Assembly: GCF_018310695.1 (NCBI RefSeq)
Contig: NZ_JAGXCY010000015.1
Location: 39,641-103,640 of the forward strand
Source: Paenibacillus sp. Marseille-Q4541
Lineage (GTDB): Bacteria > Bacillota > Bacilli > Paenibacillales > Paenibacillaceae
Direction of reading: 5' to 3'
DNA: 64,000 bases
The position numbers and the translations under genes are program-made. The notes below the pieces were generated by a model. That model had not been told where the DNA came from, did no database searches, and saw nothing but the letters and a program-made list of their open reading frames with translations. Below, piece by piece: positions 1-8,174 of the stretch (its first letter is position 1; the number at the start of each line of letters is the position of its first letter).

Positions 1-1321
1 GAGCTATCTTTTGAAGGGCAATTTTTTGGCTAGTGTTTGCTGTCGCTGCAACCTCTTGATAAAGGCCTAAAGCATAATCTCTTGTGGCATCTACCCCTGA
101 ACCTGTTAAGATATCATGGAATTGATTAAATAAAACGTCTCTCCAAGCATTTTCAAAACTTTGCTTTGGATAACGCGCCCCTTGGGTTAAAGCTGCCCAT
201 GTACTAAAGAGCTCTGCTTCGTACAAACTATTTTCAGAAGCTTTATTTCCTTTTTTAATACGGCTTTGAGAACTATAGCAACCATCACAGATGAAATTCT
301 GTTCTTGATATTCAATAGGCAGTTGATCTTTATAATTTTCAACGATTGCAAAGTATTCTCTATAGGTTGAAAATCTCACTTTAGGATAGATTGGCCACTT
401 GGATACATCTTTAATTCTTTCGATATCCCTTCTTGTTGGTCCGCCCCCATGGTCTCCAACCCCATAGACTTTTAATACATAAGGAATATGAGTTTGATCC
501 GCTAATTCTGGTACACAAAGACACATGTCGGATTGAATCGATGCATTATAAAATTGTGGTTCCCAGTTGACGATGATTTCAGCTCCTGAAGGACTTCTCC
601 ATCTATACAGTGTGGGACCTTCTTTGCGCCCTCTACAATGGTAGTAATACTTCACGCCGGCTCTTGTAAGAATCTCCGGGGTATTGATGCTATGTCCAAA
701 TGTATCTGGCTCGAAATCAATATTGTATGAATCTAAAGGCTGATTAAACAGTTGAGATAAGTATTTTTTCGTATATAACAATTGTCTCGTTTGACTCTCT
801 CCACTTGGCATATTTTTATCTGCCTCAACCCAAGTAGATGCTGTAACCTCCCACCTGCCTTCTGTCACTCTCTGTTTAATCTCTTCTAACATTTCCGTAT
901 CATAGGTTTCTACAATTTCATAGAGCGAACCTTGATCTTGTGAAAACGTAAAGTCTTCATACTCTCTCATGATTTGTAACATCGTTCTAAATGTATCCAA
1001 AGTAACACCAACGGTTTCATCCCAGCCCCACTGCCAATTCATATCAATATGTGCATGAGACACACATAGCATTTCAAACTGCTTGGCTTCTTTTTGAAGC
1101 GGCATGAGCTTTTGCTCCATCTCTCGGACTAAATCATTGGTGATCGCCCCGTGTACGTCAAACCCCTCTACCAAATCCTTCTCTACTGATTCAATAAGAT
1201 CATCAAATGCACCCTCTCTTCTTGCCGACAAAAGGGTGGCATACTTCATTTGTGTCATAACACGGTCTTCTTGATACGTCAGCTTTTTATTTTTTAATCG
1301 ATAGGTTAATTTCTCTAGCAT
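1..1321 (-). CDS. GH38 alpha-mannosidase, N-terminal part (runs off the left edge)
   Basis: Retaining alpha-mannosidase of glycoside hydrolase family 38, probably cytoplasmic because no signal peptide is visible. About 440 N-terminal residues are present; the frame is open to base 1. Family landmarks are in order: a zinc-site motif HAHIDMNWQWGW near residue 87, the nucleophile motif EPDTFGHS near residue 204, and NQFHDILTGSG near residue 400, which carries a further zinc-ligand histidine. The start is the ATG at 1321, preceded by a clear AGGAGG. It is transcribed divergently from an AraC-type regulator 170 bases away, which suggests local control by a sugar signal. The substrate is inferred from the family only. 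Confidence 0.93.
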   Translation of the reverse strand, partial: MLEKLTYRLKNKKLTYQEDRVMTQMKYATLLSARREGAFDDLIESVEKDLVEGFDVHGAITNDLVREMEQKLMPLQKEAKQFEMLCVSHAHIDMNWQWGWDETVGVTLDTFRTMLQIMREYEDFTFSQDQGSLYEIVETYDTEMLEEIKQRVTEGRWEVTASTWVEADKNMPSGESQTRQLLYTKKYLSQLFNQPLDSYNIDFEPDTFGHSINTPEILTRAGVKYYYHCRGRKEGPTLYRWRSPSGAEIIVNWEPQFYNASIQSDMCLCVPELADQTHIPYVLKVYGVGDHGGGPTRRDIERIKDVSKWPIYPKVRFSTYREYFAIVENYKDQLPIEYQEQNFICDGCYSSQSRIKKGNKASENSLYEAELFSTWAALTQGARYPKQSFENAWRDVLFNQFHDILTGSGVDATRDYALGLYQEVAATANTSQKIALQKIA

Positions 1322-1490
1322 AGCTTGTTCCTCCTATGATGTTATTCTAAATTTCGAATGGGCTGTCTTGATTTTATGAGCAGTTACACTTTGGGGGTTT
1401 CGTAGAATATAGTGTACAATAGCTTGATTGAAGAGTCTTTAAGCCTACTGGACATTCGATTGAGAAATAACGACATAGAGAGGGACACTG

Positions 1491-2378
1491 ATGGAGAAAA
1501 TCATAAGTTATCTGACTGCTAAAAATTTCACCATTAGCCTTAGTGGACTTCAGATCAAAGTGCTGGATGCCGCCGTTTTGGATGCTGGACCGCATTGGGA
1601 AAAAGAAGCTCACTTTCATACATACTTTGAATTTCATATGATTAAATCGGGGAAAGGCACAGTTTCGATCGAAGGGTCAACCCTTCCTTTTCAAGAAGGA
1701 GATTTTTATATCACGGGACCTTATGTAACACATCAGCAGGTATCTGATCCTGAAGATCCATTGGTGGAGTACTGTTTGCAATGTAAAATTCGTTTATCGG
1801 ATACACCGGATTCCACTTACTTTCTTTCATCCGAAGATACAGAATTTTTCATCAATGTTCTCTCCGCTACCTACCCTCGCACTTTCCAAGATAACTATGG
1901 AGCTATGGGGTTATTTGATTCTATAATTAAAGAAACGTCGCTTAAGCTTCCGGGGTTTTCCTTGCAAATTCAACCACTATTATTCCTGTTAGTGATAAGT
2001 TTGTTTCGTTCAGTAATCACCACACTCGATCAGTCTCATGTATCAAATCCGCAAAGTGATGTGCGTGTGTCCCGTATTATTAATTTTATAGAAAACAACT
2101 ATCACCTTTCTCCTACGATAGATGATTTGTCTAAGCTGATCTTCCTTAGCCCTAAACAGATTAATCGGATTATGAAAAAACATTTTGACTGCACCTTTCA
2201 TGAAAAACTATTACTTTACAAGGTCTTGCAAGCTAAACACTTGCTGAGTCATTCTACTCTGAGCATTGAAGCTATTGCCGCTGCTTGCGGTTTTTCTAGC
2301 CACTACTATATGTATCAAGTCTTTAAACGCTTTGATCTCCCTCCTCCAGCTCGTTTTAGAATAACTCCAAGTAATTAG
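1491..2378 (+). CDS. AraC-family transcriptional regulator with cupin sensor domain
   Basis: Transcription factor of 295 residues. The N-terminal half looks like a cupin-type sugar-binding domain (HFHTYFEFHMIKSGKG, then PFQEGDFYITGP). The last 100 residues hold the two helix-turn-helix motifs of the AraC family (DDLSKLIFLSPKQINRIMKKHF and IEAIAAACGFSSHYYMYQVFKRF). A GAGAGGG ribosome site precedes the ATG. It is divergent from the GH38 mannosidase gene, the usual arrangement for an AraC activator of a glycan-use gene; that regulatory link is inferred from position. Confidence 0.9.
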   Translation: MEKIISYLTAKNFTISLSGLQIKVLDAAVLDAGPHWEKEAHFHTYFEFHMIKSGKGTVSIEGSTLPFQEGDFYITGPYVTHQQVSDPEDPLVEYCLQCKIRLSDTPDSTYFLSSEDTEFFINVLSATYPRTFQDNYGAMGLFDSIIKETSLKLPGFSLQIQPLLFLLVISLFRSVITTLDQSHVSNPQSDVRVSRIINFIENNYHLSPTIDDLSKLIFLSPKQINRIMKKHFDCTFHEKLLLYKVLQAKHLLSHSTLSIEAIAAACGFSSHYYMYQVFKRFDLPPPARFRITPSN

Positions 2379-2444
2379 AACAGAACAGCCCAAAAAGACC
2401 ACAATGTATGTGGTCTTTAAGTGTTTATACTTTCTGAATTAATA

Positions 2445-3017
2445 TTAGCTTCTATCATTTCCAGAGTCATTATTTGAGGAAGAGTCATCATAAGGGTCGT
2501 GATCATGGTAATGATGGTCATGATCATGATGTTCGTGATAATGTACCGGAGTAGGTGGCGGTGTTTGCTTCTTGGCTCGCTTCCGCTCCCTACGCTCCCA
2601 TTCCCTCCTATCATTCTTAATCCGAATTCTTTCAAACTGTTGAAAACGTCGAATTTCTGCTCTCTGCTTTTCGAATGCTTGCATACGTGGCGAATTCATA
2701 GACTTTTTATGCCATTTAACAAGATAAGAAACAATAAAGTAAACTGGTAACAAAAATACAATAAACATTATTATACCTATACTCAAAGCCATAACTATCT
2801 CCAATGTAGATGTTGAGGTACCCTCTGTCTGACTGCTCTCTGCTGGTAATGAGGACACCCCGATTAAAAGTAAGACAAAACTTGCAATCAAAACAATAAA
2901 ACTATTTCTTCTTCCTTTTACACGCAGGAACTTTATACTTCCCTTGATCATCCCAGTAAGAGCTAAAGACATTCCTAGTAAAGATAGAAAAATCAAAATT
3001 ACTGCAAAGTTCTCCAT
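2445..3017 (-). CDS. Membrane protein with charged stalk and His/Asp-rich tail
   Basis: Unrecognised protein of about 190 residues. Three hydrophobic segments occupy the first half (starting FAVILIFLSLLG, then NSFIVLIASFVLLL, then VMALSIGIIMFIVFLLPVYF). They are followed by a strongly charged, probably helical region rich in Arg, Glu and Lys (AEIRRFQQFERIRIK), and a tail with alternating His and Asp (HYHEHHDHDHHYHDHD). The tail could bind metal ions or simply be low complexity. I place the start at the ATG at 3017, because GGAGGA lies six bases upstream; a GTG at 3032 would overlap that ribosome site. Confidence 0.6.
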   Translation of the reverse strand: MENFAVILIFLSLLGMSLALTGMIKGSIKFLRVKGRRNSFIVLIASFVLLLIGVSSLPAESSQTEGTSTSTLEIVMALSIGIIMFIVFLLPVYFIVSYLVKWHKKSMNSPRMQAFEKQRAEIRRFQQFERIRIKNDRREWERRERKRAKKQTPPPTPVHYHEHHDHDHHYHDHDPYDDSSSNNDSGNDRS

Positions 3018-3132
3018 GAAAATCCTCCACACTTGAAGTGATATATTATTTATAAATTACTACTTTGTGGTACAGAGAAAATATCGGCATATTTTAGTTT
3101 AAAGTGAAGATACGTAGAACTAATAGCAGCAG

Positions 3133-3258
3133 CTATGTGAATGTGATTCGACTTGCGCTATTCTTGAAATTATTTATGTATTCTCTCGGAACCATTATTA
3201 ATAGAGCATTCCACAATTCTTCACCAGCTTCTTCATATTTATCGTAATCTAAGGGCAT
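3133..3258 (-). pseudogene. Short ORF, probably a gene remnant
   Basis: A 41-codon open frame beginning MPLDYDKYEEAGEELWNALL has protein-like composition but no good ribosome binding site, and nothing recognisable extends it on either side. It may be the leftover of a cassette-type small ORF or a genuine tiny protein. Evidence is weak. Confidence 0.25.
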
Positions 3259-3330
3259 CAAGGAATTATAGCTAGTTTGAAGCTAGTGTTCGTAGAGCTT
3301 AGTTGAAAAGGATTAGCTCAAAATATACAA

Positions 3331-3367
3331 AACAACCCTATCCTAACTATGGCTAGGGTTGTTTTTA
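3331..3367. terminator. Bidirectional intrinsic terminator
   Basis: Arms AACAACCCTA and TAGGGTTGTT enclose a 13-base loop and are followed by a T-rich tract on the plus strand (GTTTTTATTTT) and TTTTG on the minus strand. It ends the minus-strand lipoprotein gene at 3378. Confidence 0.7.
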
Positions 3368-3377
3368 TTTTAATGCC

Positions 3378-3725
3378 TCACTCTAAAGTCAGTTCCTCTT
3401 TTTTATTGTTCCATTCAATTGTTAGAAGTATAGGCCCATTACTAATAACATTATCTGTAACTACTTGGGCTTTAATTAAATTTCTTGATCCCAAATCTTC
3501 AAAATTACCATCTGCTTTTAGACCCGTATCAGTATTGAATAGAAATGAAATATTCTCGACGCTCACTTCATCACCTATATATCTTATTGTAAATACTCCA
3601 TCACCTTGAAAAGTAGCATTCCAATTTTCACTTTGACCATTCCAGATTTTGGTATCTTCGCTACATCCAATAATAGAGAATACACTTAATAGAACAATCA
3701 GTAAAGGTTTTATCATATTATTCAT
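3378..3725 (-). CDS. Small lipoprotein of unknown function
   Basis: A 115-residue protein with a lipoprotein signal: hydrophobic stretch IKPLLIVLLSVFSIIGC, with the lipobox cysteine near residue 21. The mature part is short and beta-rich (GDGVFTIRYIGDEVSVENISF) and I do not recognise the family. GGAGGTGAATT precedes the ATG. It is probably anchored to the outer face of the membrane. Confidence 0.7.
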   Translation of the reverse strand: MNNMIKPLLIVLLSVFSIIGCSEDTKIWNGQSENWNATFQGDGVFTIRYIGDEVSVENISFLFNTDTGLKADGNFEDLGSRNLIKAQVVTDNVISNGPILLTIEWNNKKEELTLE

Positions 3726-3895
3726 AATTCACCTCCGAATCACCAAATCAAGAGTGAATTAACTTCTTTAGTTATAAAGTATAACAAGTGTAGATTGAAA
3801 TCACAGAAAAAGGTAATTTGGTTCAGGGAATTTTTTAGATTCATTTTCAGCCAAATTTGATTTTGTTCAACTTAGAATAACGCTTTTTAACACTA

Positions 3896-4153
3896 TTAAT
3901 ACCTCTTCCAATTTTCAAAGTCATATATCAGCACCTTTCCGTCAGTAGATACGGCTACTCTACTTATTCGGTCTTCTTGCAGCGTTTCTTCCACTTCATG
4001 TAAACACTCCTCCATGTTATTCCAAGCTTCTTTAAAACCTTTAAGTAATAGATTTGCAACGTCATTAATCTTTTCCTTGTCTTCGCTACAAAGGTTTATT
4101 ATCTGCTCACCTCTTATAAGACCATTAGTGTTATTATACAGATCAATATACAT
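3896..4153 (-). CDS. Hypothetical 85-residue protein in the repeat-bounded array
   Basis: Small soluble protein, not recognised. The middle is helical and acidic (DKEKINDVANLLLKGFKEAWNNMEECLHEVEETLQ), followed by a short strand-rich end. No convincing ribosome binding site precedes the ATG, so the start, or even expression, is uncertain. A family-1 repeat lies immediately upstream, so this ORF occupies a cassette-like position downstream of the DinB gene. Confidence 0.5.
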   Translation of the reverse strand: MYIDLYNNTNGLIRGEQIINLCSEDKEKINDVANLLLKGFKEAWNNMEECLHEVEETLQEDRISRVAVSTDGKVLIYDFENWKRY

Positions 4154-4182
4154 TTATTGTAATTCAATGAAATAGATAAACT

Positions 4183-4275
4183 AACCTGCCCGTTAGCTTA
4201 ATGAAAAAAGCAGCCGATCGCATTGACCAGCTGCTACTTGTGTTATTCAACTACTGTTTCCCGTTAGTTCAATGC
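4183..4275 (-). repeat. Family-1 structured repeat, copy A
   Basis: Read on the minus strand: GAACTAACGGGAAAC, a GTAGTTGAAT arm, a terminator hairpin (AGCAGC...GCTGCT followed by TTTTTTC), then ATTAAGCTAACGGGCAGG. The first and last parts are direct repeats of CTAACGGG. CGTTAG-type and CTAACG arms can pair around the terminator hairpin. Further copies lie at 4812, 5210, 12669 and 20029, with half copies at 5803, 7380, 13713 and 15209. It lies downstream of the DinB gene. Confidence 0.8.
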
Positions 4276-4312
4276 CAATCCCATTCCTAGTAATGGTGAT
4301 TATTAGGCCCCG

Positions 4313-4768
4313 TTAGAGCCTCGCGAACGTGATGTAATCGACTTGGACAGGCTCTGACGATTCGATCCGAAGTGCTCGGTTGATCTGTCCCCGGTGATAT
4401 TGCCCATGTAAGAGGACCTGTAACAGGATGTCCCGGACGGACGTTCGGAACGGAACCCCGCTCTGGTTCGTATAGTCGATCATCTCGTCCAACTCGGATT
4501 CCTCGAACCCTTCGATATAGACGCGATATTGCTGGGCGTTTTCTTCGAACATTGTCCGGATCGCCGTCAGGTCTTCCGCTTCCTCCCACAAAGAATATTG
4601 CGCGCTGCCCTTGCCCTGCAATCGGGAAAGCCAGACTCGTTCCGCTACCGCGACGTGCCGAACCAGCTTCAGAAGGTCCTTGTTCTTCGTCTCACTCTCC
4701 TCGAGCGCGTCCAAGATGCGTCCGTCCGCCCAGTACAGGTGGTCCATCATGCACTTGATCGTCTTCAT
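4313..4768 (-). CDS. DinB-like four-helix protein
   Basis: A 151-residue DinB/YfiT-type protein, a metal-dependent four-helix-bundle family that includes thiol S-transferases; the exact reaction here is unknown. The candidate metal ligands are the His in MMDHLYWAD near the N-terminus, the His in LVRHVAVAERVWL, and those in LLHGQYHRGQI. GAGGGGGAAACCGAA precedes the ATG. The gene is visibly richer in G and C than its neighbours, a sign of separate origin. Its TAA stop lies inside a CTAACGGGGC sequence that matches the core of the family-1 repeats, as if the coding end were joined to the repeat. Confidence 0.88.
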   Translation of the reverse strand: MKTIKCMMDHLYWADGRILDALEESETKNKDLLKLVRHVAVAERVWLSRLQGKGSAQYSLWEEAEDLTAIRTMFEENAQQYRVYIEGFEESELDEMIDYTNQSGVPFRTSVRDILLQVLLHGQYHRGQINRALRIESSEPVQVDYITFARL

Positions 4769-4811
4769 TTCGGTTTCCCCCTCTTCGTCTCATCGATTAC
4801 TTGAACTTACT

Positions 4812-4887
4812 GTTATCCGTTAGTTTAATTAAGGTAGCAGACCAATCTGAGCGGCTGCCTTCAACTAACGTTTCTCGTTAGTTCAAT
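4812..4887 (-). repeat. Family-1 structured repeat, copy B
   Basis: A degenerate copy. Minus strand: GAACTAACGAGAAACGTTAGTTGAAG, an imperfect GGCAGCC...GGTCTGCTACC hairpin, then ATTAAACTAACGG. The first part folds into a short hairpin with AACTAACG / CGTTAGTT arms. It sits 10 bases past the stop of the small membrane-protein gene. Confidence 0.72.
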
Positions 4888-4896
4888 CAGAAATAA

Positions 4897-5169
4897 CTAG
4901 TAATAAAAGAAATATAAAGCAGAAATAAGTAAACTTAACGTTGCAATAATAGTTCTAATCCAAGTGAATTTTTTACTTATTCCTGCTTTTTTTTCTAAGT
5001 AACTGATATAACTAGTAGTTAATACAAAACCAAAAAGTGTAATTGCGTATCCTATAACATCATATTCTTTAACCAGATACCTCATTGTAACTAAAGCAAT
5101 AAGTATGTTTCCAATTGTACCCAAAATCATATTGAAGTACAAAGCTTGTTTATTCTCTTTCAAAACCAT
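4897..5169 (-). CDS. Small three-helix membrane protein
   Basis: About 90 residues with three membrane-spanning segments (ALYFNMILGTIGNILIALVTM, VIGYAITLFGFVLTTSYISYL, TWIRTIIATLSLLISALYFFYY). Family not recognised. The start is uncertain: the ATG at 5169 is very close to GAGGGA, the TTG two codons later has better spacing, and an upstream ATG at 5199 would add ten residues. It is AT-rich, in contrast to the neighbouring DinB gene, and is bounded by family-1 repeats on both sides. Confidence 0.65.
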   Translation of the reverse strand: MVLKENKQALYFNMILGTIGNILIALVTMRYLVKEYDVIGYAITLFGFVLTTSYISYLEKKAGISKKFTWIRTIIATLSLLISALYFFYY

Positions 5170-5209
5170 CTCTCCCTCTAAAAAAATCCTCCCATTCATT
5201 TGTTCAATT

Positions 5210-5300
5210 AACCTGCCCGTTAGCTTAAAGAAAAAGCAACCGGTCGTTTGAGCGGCTGCTTACTTGTTATTATTGAACTGACGTTACCGGCTAGTTGAAT
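5210..5300 (-). repeat. Family-1 structured repeat, copy C
   Basis: Minus strand: AACTAGCCGGTAACG, then an AAGCAGCCGCTC...GACCGGTTGCTTTTTC terminator hairpin, then TTTAAGCTAACGGGCAGG. The hairpin half is nearly identical to copy G at 12669 over about 55 bases. The fabZ TAG stop codon lies inside the first core (AACTAGCCGG). Confidence 0.82.
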
Positions 5301-5731
5301 GCCTCAATAGAATTAAATGCAAACATTATTTCTGCTTCACAAACCAATTCATTGTTTACCATTGCGATGCCTGTTCTTTTGACAATCTGTCCCTTGGTTC
5401 GGGTCACTTCGAATTCAAGATGGAGTTGATCCCCAGGTTTTACTTGCTTTTTGAACCGACAATTATCAATACCAGTCAGTAACCCTATCTTATGGTTATT
5501 GCTCTCTACGTTGGACATAGCGATACCACCCACCTGTGCCAGTGCTTCTACAATCAAGACTCCAGGCATGACAGGATAACCGGGAAAGTGACCAAGGAAA
5601 TATGGTTCATTGAAAGTCACATTTTTGATTCCAACGGCTTTCTTTCCCTCAACAATTTCTAAGATTCTATCGACCAAAAGAAAGGGAAATCTATGGGGAA
5701 TAAGCTCTTTAATTTGATTAATATCAAGCAT
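5291..5731 (-). CDS. fabZ: 3-hydroxyacyl-ACP dehydratase FabZ
   Basis: Hot-dog-fold dehydratase of type II fatty acid synthesis, 146 residues, the usual length. The active-site histidine is in [19 protein letters not shown], which also carries the catalytic Glu; the N-terminal [13 protein letters not shown] motif is typical. AGAGGAGGAAATCC precedes the ATG. Its context is unusual for fabZ: it has no fatty-acid or lipid-A neighbours and sits alone between two family-1 repeats with its stop codon inside one. It may be an additional copy carried by the array rather than the housekeeping gene; that is inference. Confidence 0.93.
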   Translation of the reverse strand: MLDINQIKELIPHRFPFLLVDRILEIVEGKKAVGIKNVTFNEPYFLGHFPGYPVMPGVLIVEALAQVGGIAMSNVESNNHKIGLLTGIDNCRFKKQVKPGDQLHLEFEVTRTKGQIVKRTGIAMVNNELVCEAEIMFAFNSIEAFN

Positions 5732-5802
5732 GGATTTCCTCCTCTAGTATTGGCCTATAACCATTCTAACGTCATTTGGAGAAATCAGCCATTATTATAC
5801 TA

Positions 5803-5917
5803 TCCTGCCCGTTAGCTTCATGAAATAGCTGTTGAAAAATAATTAGATATTGGTCTAACCGGTAATAGGACCATCTTCTTGTCCTTTATTGCAAAGGGTA
5901 CAAGTTCTTGTCCTCCG
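5803..5917 (-). repeat. Chimeric repeat: family-1 half fused to family-2 arms
   Basis: Plus-strand order: ATCCTGCCCGTTAGCTTCAT (family-1 core), a spacer containing AATTAGATATTGGTCTAACC, then GGTAATAGGACCATCTTC and two GTTCTTGTCC-type arms (family 2). The same order and spacer recur at 7378-7460. No terminator hairpin remains. Confidence 0.7.
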
Positions 5918-5990
5918 ACAAAATAATGAAGTGAAATTCACATCCAAGATATCTTAATAAGCATAATTGTATGTTAAATCCTAAACGATT

Positions 5991-6299
5991 ATGTTCTCTA
6001 CGAAGTTGTCACATGAAAAACAAACTATGCTAGTTGATTGGTTGAAGAGAAATACAACTGGAGATAATTTAATACGTGCAGGAGTTCCCACAGGGTGGGA
6101 AGTTGGTGATAAAACTGGCGGGGGAGGTTACAGAACACGCAATGACATTGAAATTATTTGGCCTTCTAACAGAGAACCAATCGTTCTTGCAATACTATCC
6201 AGTCGCGATAAACAGGATGCAACTTATAATGATCAACTCATTGCACAGGCAACAAAGGTAGTAATGAATGTTTTTAATTCTACTCCAAACAACAAGTAA
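5991..6299 (+). pseudogene. Class A beta-lactamase, C-terminal fragment
   Basis: A 102-residue frame corresponds to the last third of a class A beta-lactamase: LSHEKQTMLVDWLKRNTTGDNLIRAGVP, then the KTG box within GWEVGDKTGGGGYRTRNDIEIIWP, and the terminal helix. The SxxK nucleophile region and SDN loop are absent, and an in-frame TAA lies three codons upstream of the ATG, so it cannot be an active enzyme. It is the only plus-strand coding remnant in this part of the array. The break lies just beyond the chimeric repeat at 5803-5917, which may mark the deletion or insertion event. Confidence 0.85.
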
Positions 6300-6452
6300 T
6301 GGAAATAAATTATTTAAGAGTACCAGTTTCTTTTTTTATAACCGATTTCCTTAGCGTACGAAATTCGCGTTTTGTAGGTGGGACCCCAATACACTTCAGC
6401 TTTTGAAGCAATTGGATTGCTCATTGTAAACATCGCATTTCACTGAGGCATA

Positions 6453-6545
6453 AATTCCGATCAGTTGAAAAGACGGCACCATTCATACTGGTTTGCCGTC
6501 TCTTCTTGTTTATTGAGATATCGTTTTCCGATAGTTCTATGCTTT
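6453..6545 (-). repeat. Divergent family-1-like repeat with terminator hairpin
   Basis: Minus strand: ATAGAACTATCGGAAAACGATATC, then GAGACGGCA...TGCCGTCTTTTC, then CAACTGATCGGAA. It has the order of parts of family 1 with different hairpin sequence. It follows the nucleotidyltransferase gene and can terminate it. Confidence 0.55.
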
Positions 6546-6567
6546 AGGTAATTTTTATAATACACTT

Positions 6568-7329
6568 TCAAAGTTCTAAAATATCGCTTCGGTATTCAAT
6601 TCCTAGTTCTTCAAGCAAATTATTCAAACCAAACCACAAGTTTTCACAAAGTAGATAAAGTTCTTCCTTGTCAGACAGCTCACCACTTATTACTTTTTTT
6701 GCTAACTCAGCATATCCTTCTGGCTTGATTGGTTTTTCTATGGATTCTTCCAGTGTCACGGATCTACTAGTGTAATATTGTTTATTCAACAATCCAATCA
6801 ATTTTGCAATTTGCCATGTGAAATCAAAAACTGCACGAGGCAGATAAGAGAGGTTATTGGAAATTCGGGCATTTCGAATCTTGCCCATAGTTTCGTACGG
6901 TTCCCAAACCATAAATTCTGCTATTACTTCTCTAAATGCTTCTTCGGGTACTGAGAGTGAAACCTCTTTCGCCTTATTAAATATTCCATTTGGATCATAC
7001 AAGGAGGTAATATGTATGAAACTACCCATTTTAATCGCCCATCCATCGTCCACCGTGCTTGCTTGATCTAACCATTCTGATTTCTGCTTTGTAGAAATCT
7101 CTAATTTAAACGGATGACAAATTAATTCACGGCTAGGCATACTCGATCCATCTCTACTAATTACGTGCAATTCTATATCTGAATAAGGCCCCTCTTTTTC
7201 TTGAGCAACTGAACCATAGATACCGATTGCCTCAATGTCCTCATCGTATTTATCTAGTAACTTGTTCTTTATCTCATTTATAAAATCCAATTTTTCTTTG
7301 CGACTAGTTTCAGCTGGAAAAGGCAACAT
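6568..7329 (-). CDS. ANT(4')-like aminoglycoside nucleotidyltransferase
   Basis: A 253-residue protein resembling kanamycin nucleotidyltransferase along its whole length. The catalytic signature is clear: AIGIYGSVAQEKEGPYSDIE (the GS...D-x-E/D motif of the polymerase-beta-like fold), preceded by EIKNKLLDKYDEDIEA. The C-terminal helical half ends with LSDKEELYLLCENLWFGLNNLLEELG, as in ANT(4') enzymes. Family members transfer AMP to 4'-hydroxyls of aminoglycosides; activity here is inferred. AAGGAGGACTGAC precedes the ATG. It stands alone between a divergent family-1-like repeat downstream and a chimeric repeat upstream, like a resistance cassette. Confidence 0.85.
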   Translation of the reverse strand: MLPFPAETSRKEKLDFINEIKNKLLDKYDEDIEAIGIYGSVAQEKEGPYSDIELHVISRDGSSMPSRELICHPFKLEISTKQKSEWLDQASTVDDGWAIKMGSFIHITSLYDPNGIFNKAKEVSLSVPEEAFREVIAEFMVWEPYETMGKIRNARISNNLSYLPRAVFDFTWQIAKLIGLLNKQYYTSRSVTLEESIEKPIKPEGYAELAKKVISGELSDKEELYLLCENLWFGLNNLLEELGIEYRSDILEL

Positions 7330-7379
7330 GTCAGTCCTCCTTTTATCGTGATTCCCTTTATTCTATCATCCCTTAAACT

Positions 7380-7550
7380 AATCTGCCCGTTAGCTTAATA
7401 AGCAAGAAATTATAAATTAGATATAAGTCTAATCGGTAATAGGACCATGTTCTTGTCCTCAGCTTGTGACAAGAACTTGATCCCTAAAATAAAAAAGCTA
7501 CCATATAGGCGACTTCTAATGAGATTATGTTTTTGTCGTCTTACAGACTA
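7380..7550 (-). repeat. Chimeric repeat: family-1 half plus family-2 copy
   Basis: Plus strand: CTGCCCGTTAGCTTAAT (family 1), spacer AATTAGATATAAGTCTAATC, GGTAATAGGACCAT, then a GTTCTTGTC...GACAAGAAC inverted pair, a degraded AGCTACC...GGCGACTT hairpin, and a final ATGTTTTTGTCGTC arm. Second occurrence of the junction seen at 5803-5917. Confidence 0.72.
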
Positions 7551-7581
7551 CGAATAAGTTCTAAATTCATGGTTTACCAAT

Positions 7582-8148
7582 TCAGACTCTTAGTAAGCCA
7601 CGGAAACCCCTGGCACCATAGTAAGAATCTGCTCCATTGTGGTACACAAAGACAGTGTCGTAGCGACGATCACAAAAGATAGCACCACCGAGTTGTCTAA
7701 TATTGTCAGGAGTTTTCACCCAGCTCGATGTTTTGGTATCGAAATTCCCAAGTCTTTGTAGCTCCTGGTATTGTCCTTCAGTCAAAATCTCAATCCCCAT
7801 GTCAGCGGCCATATCCATAGCGCTGTTTTGCGGTTTGTGTTGTTTCCTTGACTCCAACGCTTTCCGATCGTAACAAACACTTCTGCGGCCTTTAGGACTT
7901 TCTGCTGAACAATCATAAAAAATGTATTCGCCCGCCTCTTTATCATAAAAAATAACATCCGGTTCCCCACCGGTTCTTTCCATTTCATAAAGCGACCACA
8001 GTTTTCCAGCATTAAGTTCCAGTTTTGCTTTTACTGCCGCCCATTCAATTCCTTCATGGCGATCTATGTTTTTCTCAAAACGGGTTTTCAATGTTCCGAG
8101 TATTTCTTCACGTTGTTCGGGTGACAACTCCTGATTTTCAATATTCAT
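7582..8148 (-). CDS. DUF4256 family protein
   Basis: A cytoplasmic protein of 188 residues matching the DUF4256 family, whose function is unknown. Conserved stretches are KLWSLYEMERTGGEPDVIF, YIFYDCSAESPKGRRSVCYD, and the terminal IFCDRRYDTVFVYHNGADSYYG. I chose the ATG at 8148 because GGAGG with good spacing precedes it; an upstream ATG at 8163 overlaps that ribosome site. It stands as a single gene in the repeat-punctuated region. Confidence 0.8.
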   Translation of the reverse strand: MNIENQELSPEQREEILGTLKTRFEKNIDRHEGIEWAAVKAKLELNAGKLWSLYEMERTGGEPDVIFYDKEAGEYIFYDCSAESPKGRRSVCYDRKALESRKQHKPQNSAMDMAADMGIEILTEGQYQELQRLGNFDTKTSSWVKTPDNIRQLGGAIFCDRRYDTVFVYHNGADSYYGARGFRGLLRV

Positions 8149-8174
8149 ACTAATCCTCCTCATATCATGGAAAC

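Noticed and set aside
2417..2635. Overlapping 72-codon minus frame and an 83-codon plus frame
   Set aside because: They are shadows of the His-rich membrane-protein gene in other frames, rich in His/Met/Ile because of the repetitive codons.
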